A stretch of DNA of 64,000 nucleotides. Source: Microbacterium terrae (GTDB lineage Bacteria > Actinomycetota > Actinomycetes > Actinomycetales > Microbacteriaceae). A program made the translations under genes and the position numbers. The stretch spans positions 62,001 to 126,000 of the forward strand of contig NZ_JAFDSS010000001.1 of assembly GCF_017831975.1 (NCBI RefSeq), read 5' to 3'. The notes beneath the pieces were generated by a model, which saw only the letters and a list, made by a program, of their open reading frames with translations, made no database searches and was not told the DNA's origin. Positions 7,450 through 15,483 of this stretch are shown here, piece after piece. Position 1 is the stretch's first letter. Each line of letters starts with the position of its first letter.

Positions 7450-8211
7450 CTATGCGGCGGAGAGTCGTCGGGTGAGGGTGGCACCGGCGGCGCGAACCAG
7501 CGGTGCGAGGCGTTCGGCGTCCATGGTCGAACTGGGCCCCGCGAGCGAGAGCGCGCCGAGCACGGCATGATCTGCGGCGAGGACGGGGCTCGCGACCGCG
7601 AGGATCCCCGGGTAGGCGACCTCGCGATCGATCGCGACGACCGACGAACGAACGTCGTCGAGTTCGTGGCGGAAGTCGTCAGCGGCGTTGCGGACGAGCG
7701 GAGCGCTGAGCCTGTCGATCAGGCTCTGATCGGCGCAGAAGGCGAGGTAGGCCTTTCCGCTCGCCGTCGTGAGCGCGGGCGAGCGCGTGCCGGGGCGGCT
7801 CGGGAGCATCGGAAGGCGTCCCGCGAGCGTCGCGAGCGCGACCATGTCGTCGCCCTGCTGAACCCAGAGTCCGACACGCTCGCCGGTCGCGTCCCGTAGG
7901 TTGCGGATGACCGGGGCTGCTGCCGCGAGCAGGCGCCGGGGGATGCTCGCACGCGCGCCCAGCTCGAACAGTCGCAACCCGAGCGTGACGCCCGAGGGCG
8001 TTCGCGCGAGGTAGCGCTGCCGGTCGAGGTCTGCGACGAGGCGCGACACTGTGGACTTCGCCATGCCGGTGCGCAGGGCGATCTCGGTGATCGAGGTCGA
8101 TCCGTCGTCGCAGTCTCGGACCGCGTCGAGGATCGAGATGATGCGTTCGAGCACGGAGACAGGAGCGCCCGACGCTGCGGGGGTCGTGTTCCACTCGGCG
8201 GGACTCGTCAT
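7450..8211 (-). CDS. IclR-family regulator, first member of pair A
   Basis: 253 aa. The ATG at 8211 has a GGAAGGTGAT ribosome binding site. The helix-turn-helix region (EIALRTGMAKSTVSRLVADL) and the IclR effector domain are both complete. A 17-bp operator-like motif lies inside codons 3-8, so a bound regulator could block its own transcription. It resembles the first gene of pair B (both have GLRLFELGARASxPRRL and end near MDxxRxAPxVR). It is divergent from the shikimate dehydrogenase-like gene and is followed immediately by the second pair-A gene. Confidence 0.88.
   Translation of the reverse strand: MTSPAEWNTTPAASGAPVSVLERIISILDAVRDCDDGSTSITEIALRTGMAKSTVSRLVADLDRQRYLARTPSGVTLGLRLFELGARASIPRRLLAAAAPVIRNLRDATGERVGLWVQQGDDMVALATLAGRLPMLPSRPGTRSPALTTASGKAYLAFCADQSLIDRLSAPLVRNAADDFRHELDDVRSSVVAIDREVAYPGILAVASPVLAADHAVLGALSLAGPSSTMDAERLAPLVRAAGATLTRRLSAA
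8188..8204 (+). promoter_or_regulatory. IclR operator-like motif inside the start of an IclR gene
   Basis: GTTCCACTCGGCGGGAC has half-sites GTTCCAC and GTCCCGC (read inward) around a TCG spacer. It overlaps codons 3-8 of the regulator gene that starts at 8211. Near copies lie at 3206, 5368, 11544 and 12786. Chance coding similarity is unlikely because the other copies are mostly intergenic. Confidence 0.55.
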
Positions 8212-8264
8212 CGAGGATCACCTTCCAACCGGTTGAATCGTCGTCGATCACCTGGTGGATTCGA

Positions 8265-8282
8265 ACGTACTAGTTAGTACGT
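8265..8282 (+). promoter_or_regulatory. TetR operator, perfect palindrome
   Basis: ACGTACTAGTTAGTACGT is a perfect 8-2-8 inverted repeat with the ACTAGTTAGT core common to TetR-family sites. It lies 118 bp upstream of the shikimate dehydrogenase-like gene whose partner gene encodes a TetR protein, and 54 bp from the divergent IclR start, so it could affect both promoters. Confidence 0.7.
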
Positions 8283-8399
8283 ATCCATGCAATGCTGTTC
8301 GGAGATCGCGCGGCACCAGCGTCGGTGACCGCAGGAAGGCGTCATGCGCACATCGATCGACCACCGACCGTGGCGCGGACGGATGCCCGGGGTCGCGGC

Positions 8400-9278
8400 G
8401 TGATCCGTGTCGGTCTCGTGGGGCAGGGCATCACGGCCTCCCTCACCCCTCCGATGCACGAGGCCGAGGCTGCAGCGCTGGGCCTCGCGTACGAGTACCG
8501 GATCTTCGACCTCCTCGATCTCGGTGTGCCCGCCGAGCGCGTCGGGCGCATCCTCGAAGAGGCGCGGGAGTCAGGGTTCGCGGCGATGAACATCACGCAC
8601 CCGTGCAAGCAGCTCGTGTTCGACATCGTCGAAAGCCTCGATGACGATGCCGCGCGCCTCGGCGCGGTGAACCTCGTCGTGTTCGCAGACGGGCGGCTGG
8701 TCGGCTACAACACGGACTGGATCGGCTACCGCGACGGACTCGTCGCGGGGCTCGCCGGTGCGTCGTTCGAGCGTGTCGTGCAGATCGGGTGCGGGGGCGC
8801 CGGGGCGGCCACGGCGTACGCGCTGCTGTCGCACGGCACTGCGCATCTCGTCCTCACGGACGCGGACGTCGACCGCGCGGAGGAGCTGACTGAGCGGATG
8901 CGTCCGCACTTCCCCGGGCAGGTGGTCGAGACGGTGCAGCCTGGCCGGCTCGAGGCGGCGATCAGGACGGCGACCGGGGTCGTGCACGCGACGCCGATGG
9001 GCATGCTGCACCATCCTGGAGTCGCGTTCGACGTCGGGCTCCTCCAGCCCGCCGCCTGGGTCTCGGATGTCGTCTATCGACCGCTCGAGACCGCGCTCGT
9101 CCGCGAGGCGACGAGGCGCGGGCATGCGGTGCTCGACGGCGGTCTCATGGCCGTCGGGCAGGCATGCGCTAGTCTCCAGATCATCACGGGCGCGAATCCT
9201 GATCGCGCACGGATGGAGCGGCATTTCCGGGCACTCATCGGCGCCGAAGAACAGGCCGCCGGAGGGAGCATCCGATGA
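8400..9278 (+). CDS. Shikimate/quinate 5-dehydrogenase-like oxidoreductase
   Basis: 292 aa from GTG 8400; the frame is open from 8292, but the conserved start VIRVGLVGQGITASLTPPMH fits the GTG. The enzyme family reduces 3-dehydroshikimate or oxidises shikimate/quinate with NAD(P). Visible features are the substrate Ser/Thr region near the N-terminus, the catalytic Lys in NITHPCKQ, the GAVN and GYNTDW motifs, and a nucleotide-binding GCGGAGAAT loop. NTDW in place of NTDG is typical of catabolic quinate/shikimate enzymes. The stop overlaps the TetR ATG (ATGA), and a perfect TetR palindrome lies upstream, so this looks like an inducible catabolic enzyme and not the aroE of aromatic synthesis. 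Confidence 0.8.
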   Translation: MIRVGLVGQGITASLTPPMHEAEAAALGLAYEYRIFDLLDLGVPAERVGRILEEARESGFAAMNITHPCKQLVFDIVESLDDDAARLGAVNLVVFADGRLVGYNTDWIGYRDGLVAGLAGASFERVVQIGCGGAGAATAYALLSHGTAHLVLTDADVDRAEELTERMRPHFPGQVVETVQPGRLEAAIRTATGVVHATPMGMLHHPGVAFDVGLLQPAAWVSDVVYRPLETALVREATRRGHAVLDGGLMAVGQACASLQIITGANPDRARMERHFRALIGAEEQAAGGSIR

Positions 9279-9946
9279 CGGGTCGCCTGGGAGAGGTGCG
9301 CGAAGGGGGCGTGACGCAGCGGGCCGAGCGCACCCGGGAGGACATCCTCGAGGTCGCCACGGCGGAGTTCGCCGCGAACGGCTACGCCGGGGCGCGGGTC
9401 GACGAGATCGCGGCCCGCACGCGCACGACCAAGCGCATGATCTACTACTACTTCGGCTCGAAGGAAGGGCTTTACCTCACTGTCCTCGAGCGCGTCTACG
9501 CACAGATCCGCCAGGTCGAGCGCGGGGTGGAGATCGACGAGCTCTCACCCGACGAGGCGCTGCGACGACTCGCCGAGGCGACCTACGAGCACCACACCAC
9601 GCATGAGGCGTTCATCCAGCTCGTGAGCATCGAGAACATCCACCGCGCAGAGCATCTGCGTCAGTCCGAGACGATCCTGCGCGAGAACATCGCGGTGATC
9701 ACCCTGCTCCAGCAGGTCATCGAGCGGGGGGTGCGGGAGGGGATCTTCCGCGACGACGTCGACGCGCTCGACGTGCACATGATGATCAGCGCCTACGCCT
9801 GCTTCCATGTGGCCAACCGGCACACCTTCGCCGCGATCTTCGATCGCGACATGCTCGCGCCGGCGCTGCAGGAGTCGCATCGGAGACTCATCGGCGACAT
9901 GGTCGTCGCGACGATGACCGACCCGCGAGCCGTTCCTCACGGGTGA
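9275..9946 (+). CDS. TetR-family regulator
   Basis: 223 aa. The N-terminal helix-turn-helix (residues about 18-65: ILEVATAEFAANGYAGARVD then TRTTKRMIYYYFGSKEGLY) is complete. The C-terminal ligand domain contains an ENIHRAEHL segment that is common in TetR proteins next to aromatic or shikimate genes. It is translationally coupled (ATGA) to the dehydrogenase gene, so the pair is probably autoregulated through the palindrome at 8265-8282. It is convergent with the next IclR gene, 27 bp away. Confidence 0.9.
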   Translation: MTGRLGEVREGGVTQRAERTREDILEVATAEFAANGYAGARVDEIAARTRTTKRMIYYYFGSKEGLYLTVLERVYAQIRQVERGVEIDELSPDEALRRLAEATYEHHTTHEAFIQLVSIENIHRAEHLRQSETILRENIAVITLLQQVIERGVREGIFRDDVDALDVHMMISAYACFHVANRHTFAAIFDRDMLAPALQESHRRLIGDMVVATMTDPRAVPHG

Positions 9947-9973
9947 TCGAGGGCGGCTGCCCGTCGGTGCGCG

Positions 9974-10744
9974 TCAGCGCTCGGCGTCGAGCACCATACG
10001 GCGCGTGAGTGCCAGGGCGGTCTCGTGCACCGACGCCGCGGTTGCCCGAGGATCGAAGACCTCCGCGTCGCCCGACACCGCGAGCGCGGCGACGAGCGTC
10101 CCCGACGCCGTGAACACCGGGCTCGCGACTGCCGAAGACGTTGCCGAGAACTCCCTCGCCTCCACGGCGAACCCTGCGCGGCGGACGCGTGCGAGCTCCC
10201 GTCTCAGCTGAACTGGGTCCACGATCGTGTGCGGCGTCCACGGCGTCAGCGCCGCCGCGATCACGGCGTCGAGATCGGCAGCCGTGGCGTGCGCGAGTTC
10301 GATCTTGCCGAGCGCGGTGGCGTGCAGTGGGACGCGGGTGCCGATGCGGATCGCGATCGGTGCCGCGAAGCGTCCGCGCATCCCCGCGATGCAGACCATC
10401 TCGTGCCCGTCGCGGATCGCCAGGTGCACACTGTGGCCGGTCCTGTTGCGGAGGTCGGCCATGACCGGCGACGCCGCCGTGCGCAGGGCGCGTGGCCGCT
10501 CGGCGAGCTGACCGAGTTCGAAGAGCCGGAGTCCCAGGTGGATCCGGCGTCCGTCGCGTTCCAGGTACCGCTCGCGGACGAGCGTGGCGACCAGTCGAGA
10601 GACTGTGGACTTCGGCAGGTCGGCGCGTACGGCGAGCTCCGAGATGCCGAGTCCGTGGTCGTCCTGGTCGAACGCTTCGAGGATCGATGTGACGCGGTCG
10701 AGGACGCCGAACGGATCGGAGCCGGCGTCGTCGAGCACGATCAC
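9974..10744 (-). CDS. IclR-family regulator, second member of pair B
   Basis: 256 aa from GTG 10744, whose bases overlap the upstream stop as GTGA; GTG 10738 is an alternative start. It has a winged-helix domain (GLGISELAVRADLPKSTVSR) and a full IclR effector domain. It is most like the second gene of pair A. Translational coupling to the first pair-B gene implies equal amounts of the two proteins, which would suit a heterodimer, though that is inference. Confidence 0.86.
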   Translation of the reverse strand: MIVLDDAGSDPFGVLDRVTSILEAFDQDDHGLGISELAVRADLPKSTVSRLVATLVRERYLERDGRRIHLGLRLFELGQLAERPRALRTAASPVMADLRNRTGHSVHLAIRDGHEMVCIAGMRGRFAAPIAIRIGTRVPLHATALGKIELAHATAADLDAVIAAALTPWTPHTIVDPVQLRRELARVRRAGFAVEAREFSATSSAVASPVFTASGTLVAALAVSGDAEVFDPRATAASVHETALALTRRMVLDAER

Positions 10745-11481
10745 GCCACCTGCAGGGCCAGACGGTGCGTCAGGGCGAGAGCCGCGTGCCTGACGAACGG
10801 GGCGACGCGACGGGGGTCCATGTCGGTGACAGGTCCGGCGACGGAGATCGCGGCGACCGGGATGCGATCGGGCGACAGGACGGGGCTCGCCACCCCGACG
10901 ACACCGGGGAAGGTCTCGCACCGGTCGATGGCGACCCAGCCGGCGCGGACTCCCGCGAGCTCCTTCTCGTACGAGTGGCGGGTGCCGGGATCGAACTCGC
11001 CGATCACTCCGCGCAGGACCAGATCGTCTTCGGTGAATGCCAGCACGGCCTTCCCGAGCGCCGTCGTCGCTGACGGAACCCGCACGCCGGCGCGCGACGG
11101 CACCGGCCGCAGACGGCCCCGCACCGAAACCACCGAGAGCATGTCGCACCCCTCCTGGACCGCGACGTTGAGGTGCTCTCCCGTCGCGTTGAAGAGCTCG
11201 GCGAGCACCGGCAGCGCTGCCGCGCTGAGGCGTCGAGGCGTACTCGCCCGTGCTCCGAGCTCGAACAGTCTCAGCCCGATCGCCACGCCCCCGGCCGATC
11301 GCGAGAGATAGCGCCGGCGCACGAGATCGCCGACCAGGCGCGAGACCGTCGACTTCGGGATGCCGGTGATCACGGCCACCTGCGTGATCGTCGTCGTTCC
11401 GTGGGACTCACGCACGGCCTCGAGGATGGCGAGGATCCTGTCGAGCACCGACACCGGCTCGCCCTGGGGCGCGGATCGCAT
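10741..11481 (-). CDS. IclR-family regulator, first member of pair B
   Basis: 246 aa from ATG 11481 (MRSAPQGEPVSVLDRILAIL). The frame extends to a GTG at 11562, but neither start has a clear ribosome binding site. The helix-turn-helix reads TQVAVITGIPKSTVSRLVGD. An operator-like 17-mer lies 63 bp upstream of the chosen start and would cover codons 1-6 if the longer start is used, mirroring the layout of pair A. Sequence is closest to the first gene of pair A. Confidence 0.85.
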   Translation of the reverse strand: MRSAPQGEPVSVLDRILAILEAVRESHGTTTITQVAVITGIPKSTVSRLVGDLVRRRYLSRSAGGVAIGLRLFELGARASTPRRLSAAALPVLAELFNATGEHLNVAVQEGCDMLSVVSVRGRLRPVPSRAGVRVPSATTALGKAVLAFTEDDLVLRGVIGEFDPGTRHSYEKELAGVRAGWVAIDRCETFPGVVGVASPVLSPDRIPVAAISVAGPVTDMDPRRVAPFVRHAALALTHRLALQVA

Positions 11482-11543
11482 GTGTGCAGTATCCGACGCT
11501 GTCGACGCAGGCGGCAAGCATCCCGCGATGAGATCCGTGCATC

Positions 11544-11560
11544 GTCCCGCTGAGTGGAAC
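11544..11560 (-). promoter_or_regulatory. IclR operator-like motif upstream of pair B
   Basis: On the minus strand it reads GTTCCACTCAGCGGGAC, one base different from the pair A copy. It lies just upstream of the pair B coding start and about 1.1 kb from the ThuA gene start. Confidence 0.6.
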
Positions 11561-11622
11561 ACCGAGCATTCGGTGCCCGGCGGCCGGCGGCCGGCGCTCG
11601 GCGCTCGGCGGCGGGCATGCCG

Positions 11623-11663
11623 AGAGGGCCCGGACCTGCTTCGGGACAGGATCCGGACCCTCT
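11623..11663 (-). terminator. Hairpin after the ThuA-domain gene
   Basis: AGAGGGCCCGGA at 11623-11634 pairs with TCCGGACCCTCT at 11652-11663 (12 bp, one non-canonical pair) 36 bp past the stop codon. There is no T run. It separates the secreted ThuA gene from IclR pair B. Confidence 0.5.
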
Positions 11664-11698
11664 TGCGCCGGCGGATCGAGCGATCTGCCGGCAGGCCC

Positions 11699-12679
11699 TC
11701 AGGCCGCGCAGAAGGGCTTGATGCCCATGGCGCTCTCGAGGCCCTCCATCACGTGCTGCTTGAAGAACTCGTCGCCCGCGAGCGGCGCATCCGTCCACGC
11801 CGCGGCGTCGTGGCCGAGGGTCGTCAGCCAGGAGCGCCCGCCGTCGTAGTACTGGCACCAGCTCACCGGGTGCGACTTGCCGTGACCTGCCACGGTGGCC
11901 TCGCTCGTGGCCTGGTCGACTTCGAGGAGCACATTGACGTAGCTCGGGTACGGCACGAGGTTGTACCACTCGTCCTTGAACGCCCACGTCTTGGGCATGA
12001 ACTTCGTCGACACGTCCTTCTTGTTGATCACCTCGACCGTTCCGTCTCGGTTGGGACCGTGGTTGTAGAAGTTCGCGCCGCCGAGCAGCCCTTCGTAGTA
12101 CGGCCAGTGGTACTCGGCGCCGAAGGCGTTGTGGATGCCGACGAAGCCGCCGCCGCCGCGGATGTACTGCATGAGAGTCGTCTGCGTCGTGTCGTCGAGC
12201 GTGTCACGGTTCGAGCTGAGGAACACGACCGCCTGGTAGTTGCCCAGGCGGAACTGCGACAGGTCCTCGGTGTAGTCCGCGGCGATGCCGCGCTCGGCCG
12301 CCCAGGCGATGAGCGCCTTCTGCGCGATGTTGTTGTCGGCGAGCGGAGGGTTGAGTCCTGCGGGGAGCGGTGAACCGAGGTGCGCGTGGCGGGGGCCCGC
12401 GGTGCGGCTCCAGATGAGGATGCGCTTCGCCTCGCCTTCGGTCCATCCGTTGCCCCACTCGTTGTAGCAGGAGGTGTCGGTGCCGCGGCACACGCCGTAG
12501 TCCTTGACCTCGTCGAGGTAGATCTGGCTCGCGGTCGCCGGCTGACCGCGTCCCTTGCCGTCGCCGCGGTCGTCGTCGCCGCGCCCGCCGTTGCCCAAGG
12601 CGGCGCCCCCGACCACGAGGCCGGCGCCGAGCGCAGCGGCCGCGACGAGGGCGACCCCGGAGCGAATGAGCGATTTCAT
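11699..12679 (-). CDS. Secreted ThuA-domain protein
   Basis: 326 aa. The ATG has an AAAGGAG site, and a signal peptide (residues 1-28) is followed by a Gly/Asp/Arg-rich linker. From residue about 85 (RILIWSRTAGPRHAHLG) the protein matches the ThuA class, a glutamine-amidotransferase-like fold linked to sugar metabolism. It contains the typical AVVFLSS and GGGGFVGIHN segments and a C-terminal histidine-rich region (VAGHGKSHPVSW). Four cysteines suit an exported protein. Exact chemistry is unknown for most ThuA proteins. A candidate IclR operator at 12786-12802 would place it in the same regulon as the quinoprotein and TRAP genes. Confidence 0.8.
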   Translation of the reverse strand: MKSLIRSGVALVAAAALGAGLVVGGAALGNGGRGDDDRGDGKGRGQPATASQIYLDEVKDYGVCRGTDTSCYNEWGNGWTEGEAKRILIWSRTAGPRHAHLGSPLPAGLNPPLADNNIAQKALIAWAAERGIAADYTEDLSQFRLGNYQAVVFLSSNRDTLDDTTQTTLMQYIRGGGGFVGIHNAFGAEYHWPYYEGLLGGANFYNHGPNRDGTVEVINKKDVSTKFMPKTWAFKDEWYNLVPYPSYVNVLLEVDQATSEATVAGHGKSHPVSWCQYYDGGRSWLTTLGHDAAAWTDAPLAGDEFFKQHVMEGLESAMGIKPFCAA

Positions 12680-12785
12680 GTGATCTCCTTTGATCGGTTC
12701 GAGCGGTGCCCCGGGCGATGCGGTGACCACCCGACCCCGGGGCTGGTGCGAATCTAGGCGTGGGCGAATTCCACGGGCAACGCGC

Positions 12786-12802
12786 GTTCCACCCAGTAAG
12801 CC
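12786..12802 (+). promoter_or_regulatory. Candidate IclR operator upstream of the ThuA gene
   Basis: GTTCCACCCAGTAAGCC has the exact half-site GTTCCAC, while the other half is degenerate (11 of 17 positions match). It is 107 bp upstream of the ThuA start and also 62 bp upstream of the divergent DoxX gene. Confidence 0.4.
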
Positions 12803-12863
12803 GACGCGCCCGCACACGCTGCGTCGGCGCGCGCGTCGGCGCCCGGCATGGCACACTGGCCCG

Positions 12864-13286
12864 ATGGCGACCCCAGTCACCCCGGTTCAGGTCGTGCGGG
12901 TGGGCGCTCGCGTGGTGCTCGCGGGCTTCCTCGTCTACACGGGGCTGGCGCACCTGTTCTGGGCGCGGCGCGGCTTCCAGATCGCCGTGCCCGACTGGGC
13001 GCCACGGGCGACCGGTCTCGACAAGGATGCGATCGTCGTCGCGTCGGGAGCCGTCGAGATCATGCTGGGCGGTGCGCTGGTCGCCCTGCCCGCGGAGCGG
13101 CGCACCATCGGCGCGACCGCCGCAGCATTCTTCGTCGCGGTGTTCCCCGGAAACGTGCACCAGTGGCGCACCGGGCGGTCGGCGCCGATGCTGCGCACCG
13201 ACCGCGCCCGGTTCGTGCGGCTGTTCCTGCAGCCCGTGCTCGTCGCCTGGGCACTGTGGAGCACCGGCCCATGGCGGCGGCGCTGA
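12864..13286 (+). CDS. DoxX-family small membrane protein
   Basis: 140 aa. Four hydrophobic segments (about 8-28, 55-75, 82-100, 115-135) with ARVVLAGFLVYTGLAHLFWA near the start and PGNVHQW in the third loop fit the DoxX/DoxD-like family of small membrane proteins, some linked to respiratory or sulfur redox chemistry. ATG 12864 is chosen because the reading frame upstream runs into the ThuA promoter region. Its stop codon abuts, without a gap, the stop codon of the convergent dehydrogenase gene. Function is not certain. Confidence 0.65.
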   Translation: MATPVTPVQVVRVGARVVLAGFLVYTGLAHLFWARRGFQIAVPDWAPRATGLDKDAIVVASGAVEIMLGGALVALPAERRTIGATAAAFFVAVFPGNVHQWRTGRSAPMLRTDRARFVRLFLQPVLVAWALWSTGPWRRR

Positions 13287-14462
13287 TCACCCCAGTCGTA
13301 CCGACAGGATCCGATCGTCGCCCTCGCGCGGCGATCCGCGCCCGTCGGTGTTGTTGGTGAGGAGCCACAGCGTGCCGTCGGGCGCGAGCACGGCATCGCG
13401 CAGCCGTCCGTACTCGCCGCGGTAGAACGCGGTCGCCTTGGAGGGAGCCGTCGTGGCCGTGGTCCACAGCACTTCGCCGCGCAGGCTCGCGATGAACACG
13501 GTGTCGCCGACGATGGCGACACCGCTGGGGCTGGCGTCGTCAGGGGTCCACTGCAGCACCGGGTCGACGAATCCGTCCTCGCCGCCGCCCACCCCCTCGA
13601 CGATCGGCCAGCCGTAGTTGCCGCCTGCGACGATGATGTTGAGCTCGTCCCAGGTGTCCTGCCCGAACTCGCTCGCGAACATAGTGCCGTCGGCCGCCCA
13701 GGCGATGCCCTGGGGGTTGCGGTGACCGAGCGTGTACACGAGCGATCCGGGGAACGGGTTGTCGGCGGGGACACCTCCGTCGGGGGTCATCCGGAGGATC
13801 TTGCCCGCGAGCGAGGCGGCGTCCTGCGAGGTTCCTCCGTCTCGCGCGTCGCCGGTCGTCGCGTAGAGCATGCCGTCGGGCCCGAACGCGAGGCGCCCGC
13901 CGTTGTGGAAGCGGGCCGCGGGGATGCCGGTGAGGATCGCCTCGGGATCGCCGAGGCGCAGTTCCCCGGCCTCGCCGAGGAGCGGCAACCGGTCGATGCG
14001 GTTCTCGGCGCCGACCGTCGAGTACACGTAGAGGCGGTCCTCGTCGTCGAGCGCCAGACCCAGCACGCCGCTCTCGCCGCTCTGGCCGCCCCCGCCGACG
14101 ACGCCGATCTCGCGCGTCGTGCCGCCCGGGAGAACCTCGAGGATGCGGCGGGTGTCGCGCTCGTCGACGATGGGCGTGCCGTCGGCCGTGAAGACGATCG
14201 ACCACGGCGCCGCGAGACCGGCGACCACCACCTCGGGGTCGCCGACCGGGAGGGGCTTCTCGATCGCGGCCGCCGTCGGAGACGCGGTCGCCGTCGGCGT
14301 GCCCGCAGCGGTCGGCACGCTCACCGAGGGCCGCGGCCCGGCCTCGGGCGGAGTGCCGGCGCTGCACCCGGTCAGCAGCATGGCGACGGATGCCGCGGCG
14401 GCGACGAGCGGTCGCCAGGACGGGCTGCGGGTGTCGGTGAACCGGCTCGCGGGTGCTCGCAT
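13287..14462 (-). CDS. Glucose/sorbosone dehydrogenase-type (PQQ) lipoprotein
   Basis: 391 aa. A signal with lipobox LLTGC gives an exported lipoprotein, followed by a Thr/Ala/Pro linker to about residue 75. The beta-propeller (about 80-391) starts LAAPWSIVFTADG and contains RFHNGGRLAFGPDGMLY, where H186 matches the catalytic base of soluble PQQ glucose dehydrogenase. GHRNPQGIAW, a further family motif, follows. Members oxidise aldose sugars, although many actinobacterial homologues have no proven activity. It is the second quinoprotein-type gene in the window. No partner gene shares its strand upstream. Confidence 0.82.
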   Translation of the reverse strand: MRAPASRFTDTRSPSWRPLVAAAASVAMLLTGCSAGTPPEAGPRPSVSVPTAAGTPTATASPTAAAIEKPLPVGDPEVVVAGLAAPWSIVFTADGTPIVDERDTRRILEVLPGGTTREIGVVGGGGQSGESGVLGLALDDEDRLYVYSTVGAENRIDRLPLLGEAGELRLGDPEAILTGIPAARFHNGGRLAFGPDGMLYATTGDARDGGTSQDAASLAGKILRMTPDGGVPADNPFPGSLVYTLGHRNPQGIAWAADGTMFASEFGQDTWDELNIIVAGGNYGWPIVEGVGGGEDGFVDPVLQWTPDDASPSGVAIVGDTVFIASLRGEVLWTTATTAPSKATAFYRGEYGRLRDAVLAPDGTLWLLTNNTDGRGSPREGDDRILSVRLG

Positions 14463-14491
14463 GCCCTCACGCTACGACGGATGCGGGCGCC

Positions 14492-15409
14492 TCAGGGCCG
14501 GAGCCGCTCAGCGAGCCACGCACGCGCGCGGTCGAGAAGCCCCTCGGCGAGGGCGGAGTCGGCAGCCCAGGCTTCGAATCCGTGTGGGGCGGCAGGCACG
14601 ACATCGAGCTCGACATCGACTCCTGCGGCCTTGAGGCGCCGGGCGTAGGCGATGTCCTCGTCGTGGAACAGCTCGATGTCCGAGGTGTAGATCCAGGCGG
14701 GCGGCAGGCCGGTGAGGTCGGTACGACGCGCGGCCGCGGCGTACGGCGGCAGCGTCGGGGCGCCGACGCGCTCATCACCGAGATACGAGGTCCAGCCGAC
14801 GAGGTTCGAGCGGTTGTTCCAGATGAGGTGGTCGCGCTCGTCGAGCCTGCGGTCGGCGGCGGTGCGGTCGTCGAGCATGGGGCAGAACAGCCACTGCGCG
14901 GCGAGGGGATGTCCGGCGTCGTGCACCCGCTGAACGAGGCTCGCCGCGAGTCCGCCGCCCGCGCTCTGACCGCCGATCGCGAAGCGCTGCGGGTCGAGGT
15001 TGCGGCCGACCGCGTTGGTCTGCAGCCACTGCCAGCCCGCGAAGCAGTCGTCGATCGCGCGGGGGAAGCGGTGCTTCGGAGCGAGCCCGTAATCGACCGA
15101 CACGATGGTCGCCCCGGTCTCGAGCGCCGTCTCGCCGCAGAGCACGTCGTCCATGGCAGCGGCGCCCAGGACGAGTCCGCCGCCGTGGATCCACAGCAGG
15201 GCCGCCCCCGTCGGACGCGCCGGCGTGTAGACCCGCAGGCGCAGGTCGCCGTCGCGGACGATTTCGCGCTCGACGCTGTCGACCCGTCGTCCGCGCATCA
15301 GCGCACCGCTGCGTCCCGCCAGCGCCAGCAGGAACCGGTTCTCCAAGTTCATCTTCGGCAGTCTCTTCGCCGCGGCGCGCAGCGTCGGATCGATCTCGGC
15401 GATGTCCAC
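14492..15409 (-). CDS. Alpha/beta hydrolase, hormone-sensitive-lipase type esterase
   Basis: 305 aa from GTG 15409, preceded by GAGGGAG; the frame is open further upstream but has no better start. The oxyanion motif is IHGGG, the nucleophile elbow GQSAGGG, the acid region SDIELFHDED, and the catalytic His sits in AAPHGFEAW, a complete triad for the HSL class (family IV) of esterases acting on short acyl esters. There is no signal peptide, so it is cytoplasmic. It stands apart from neighbouring operons; the next gene upstream on the same strand begins 75 bp away. Confidence 0.82.
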   Translation of the reverse strand: MDIAEIDPTLRAAAKRLPKMNLENRFLLALAGRSGALMRGRRVDSVEREIVRDGDLRLRVYTPARPTGAALLWIHGGGLVLGAAAMDDVLCGETALETGATIVSVDYGLAPKHRFPRAIDDCFAGWQWLQTNAVGRNLDPQRFAIGGQSAGGGLAASLVQRVHDAGHPLAAQWLFCPMLDDRTAADRRLDERDHLIWNNRSNLVGWTSYLGDERVGAPTLPPYAAAARRTDLTGLPPAWIYTSDIELFHDEDIAYARRLKAAGVDVELDVVPAAPHGFEAWAADSALAEGLLDRARAWLAERLRP

Positions 15410-15483
15410 GTGGCTCTCCCTCGAGGCGGCCGCGACGGCATCGGGTGCTGCCGGATTTCGCGGACGATGCTGCAACGATACGG

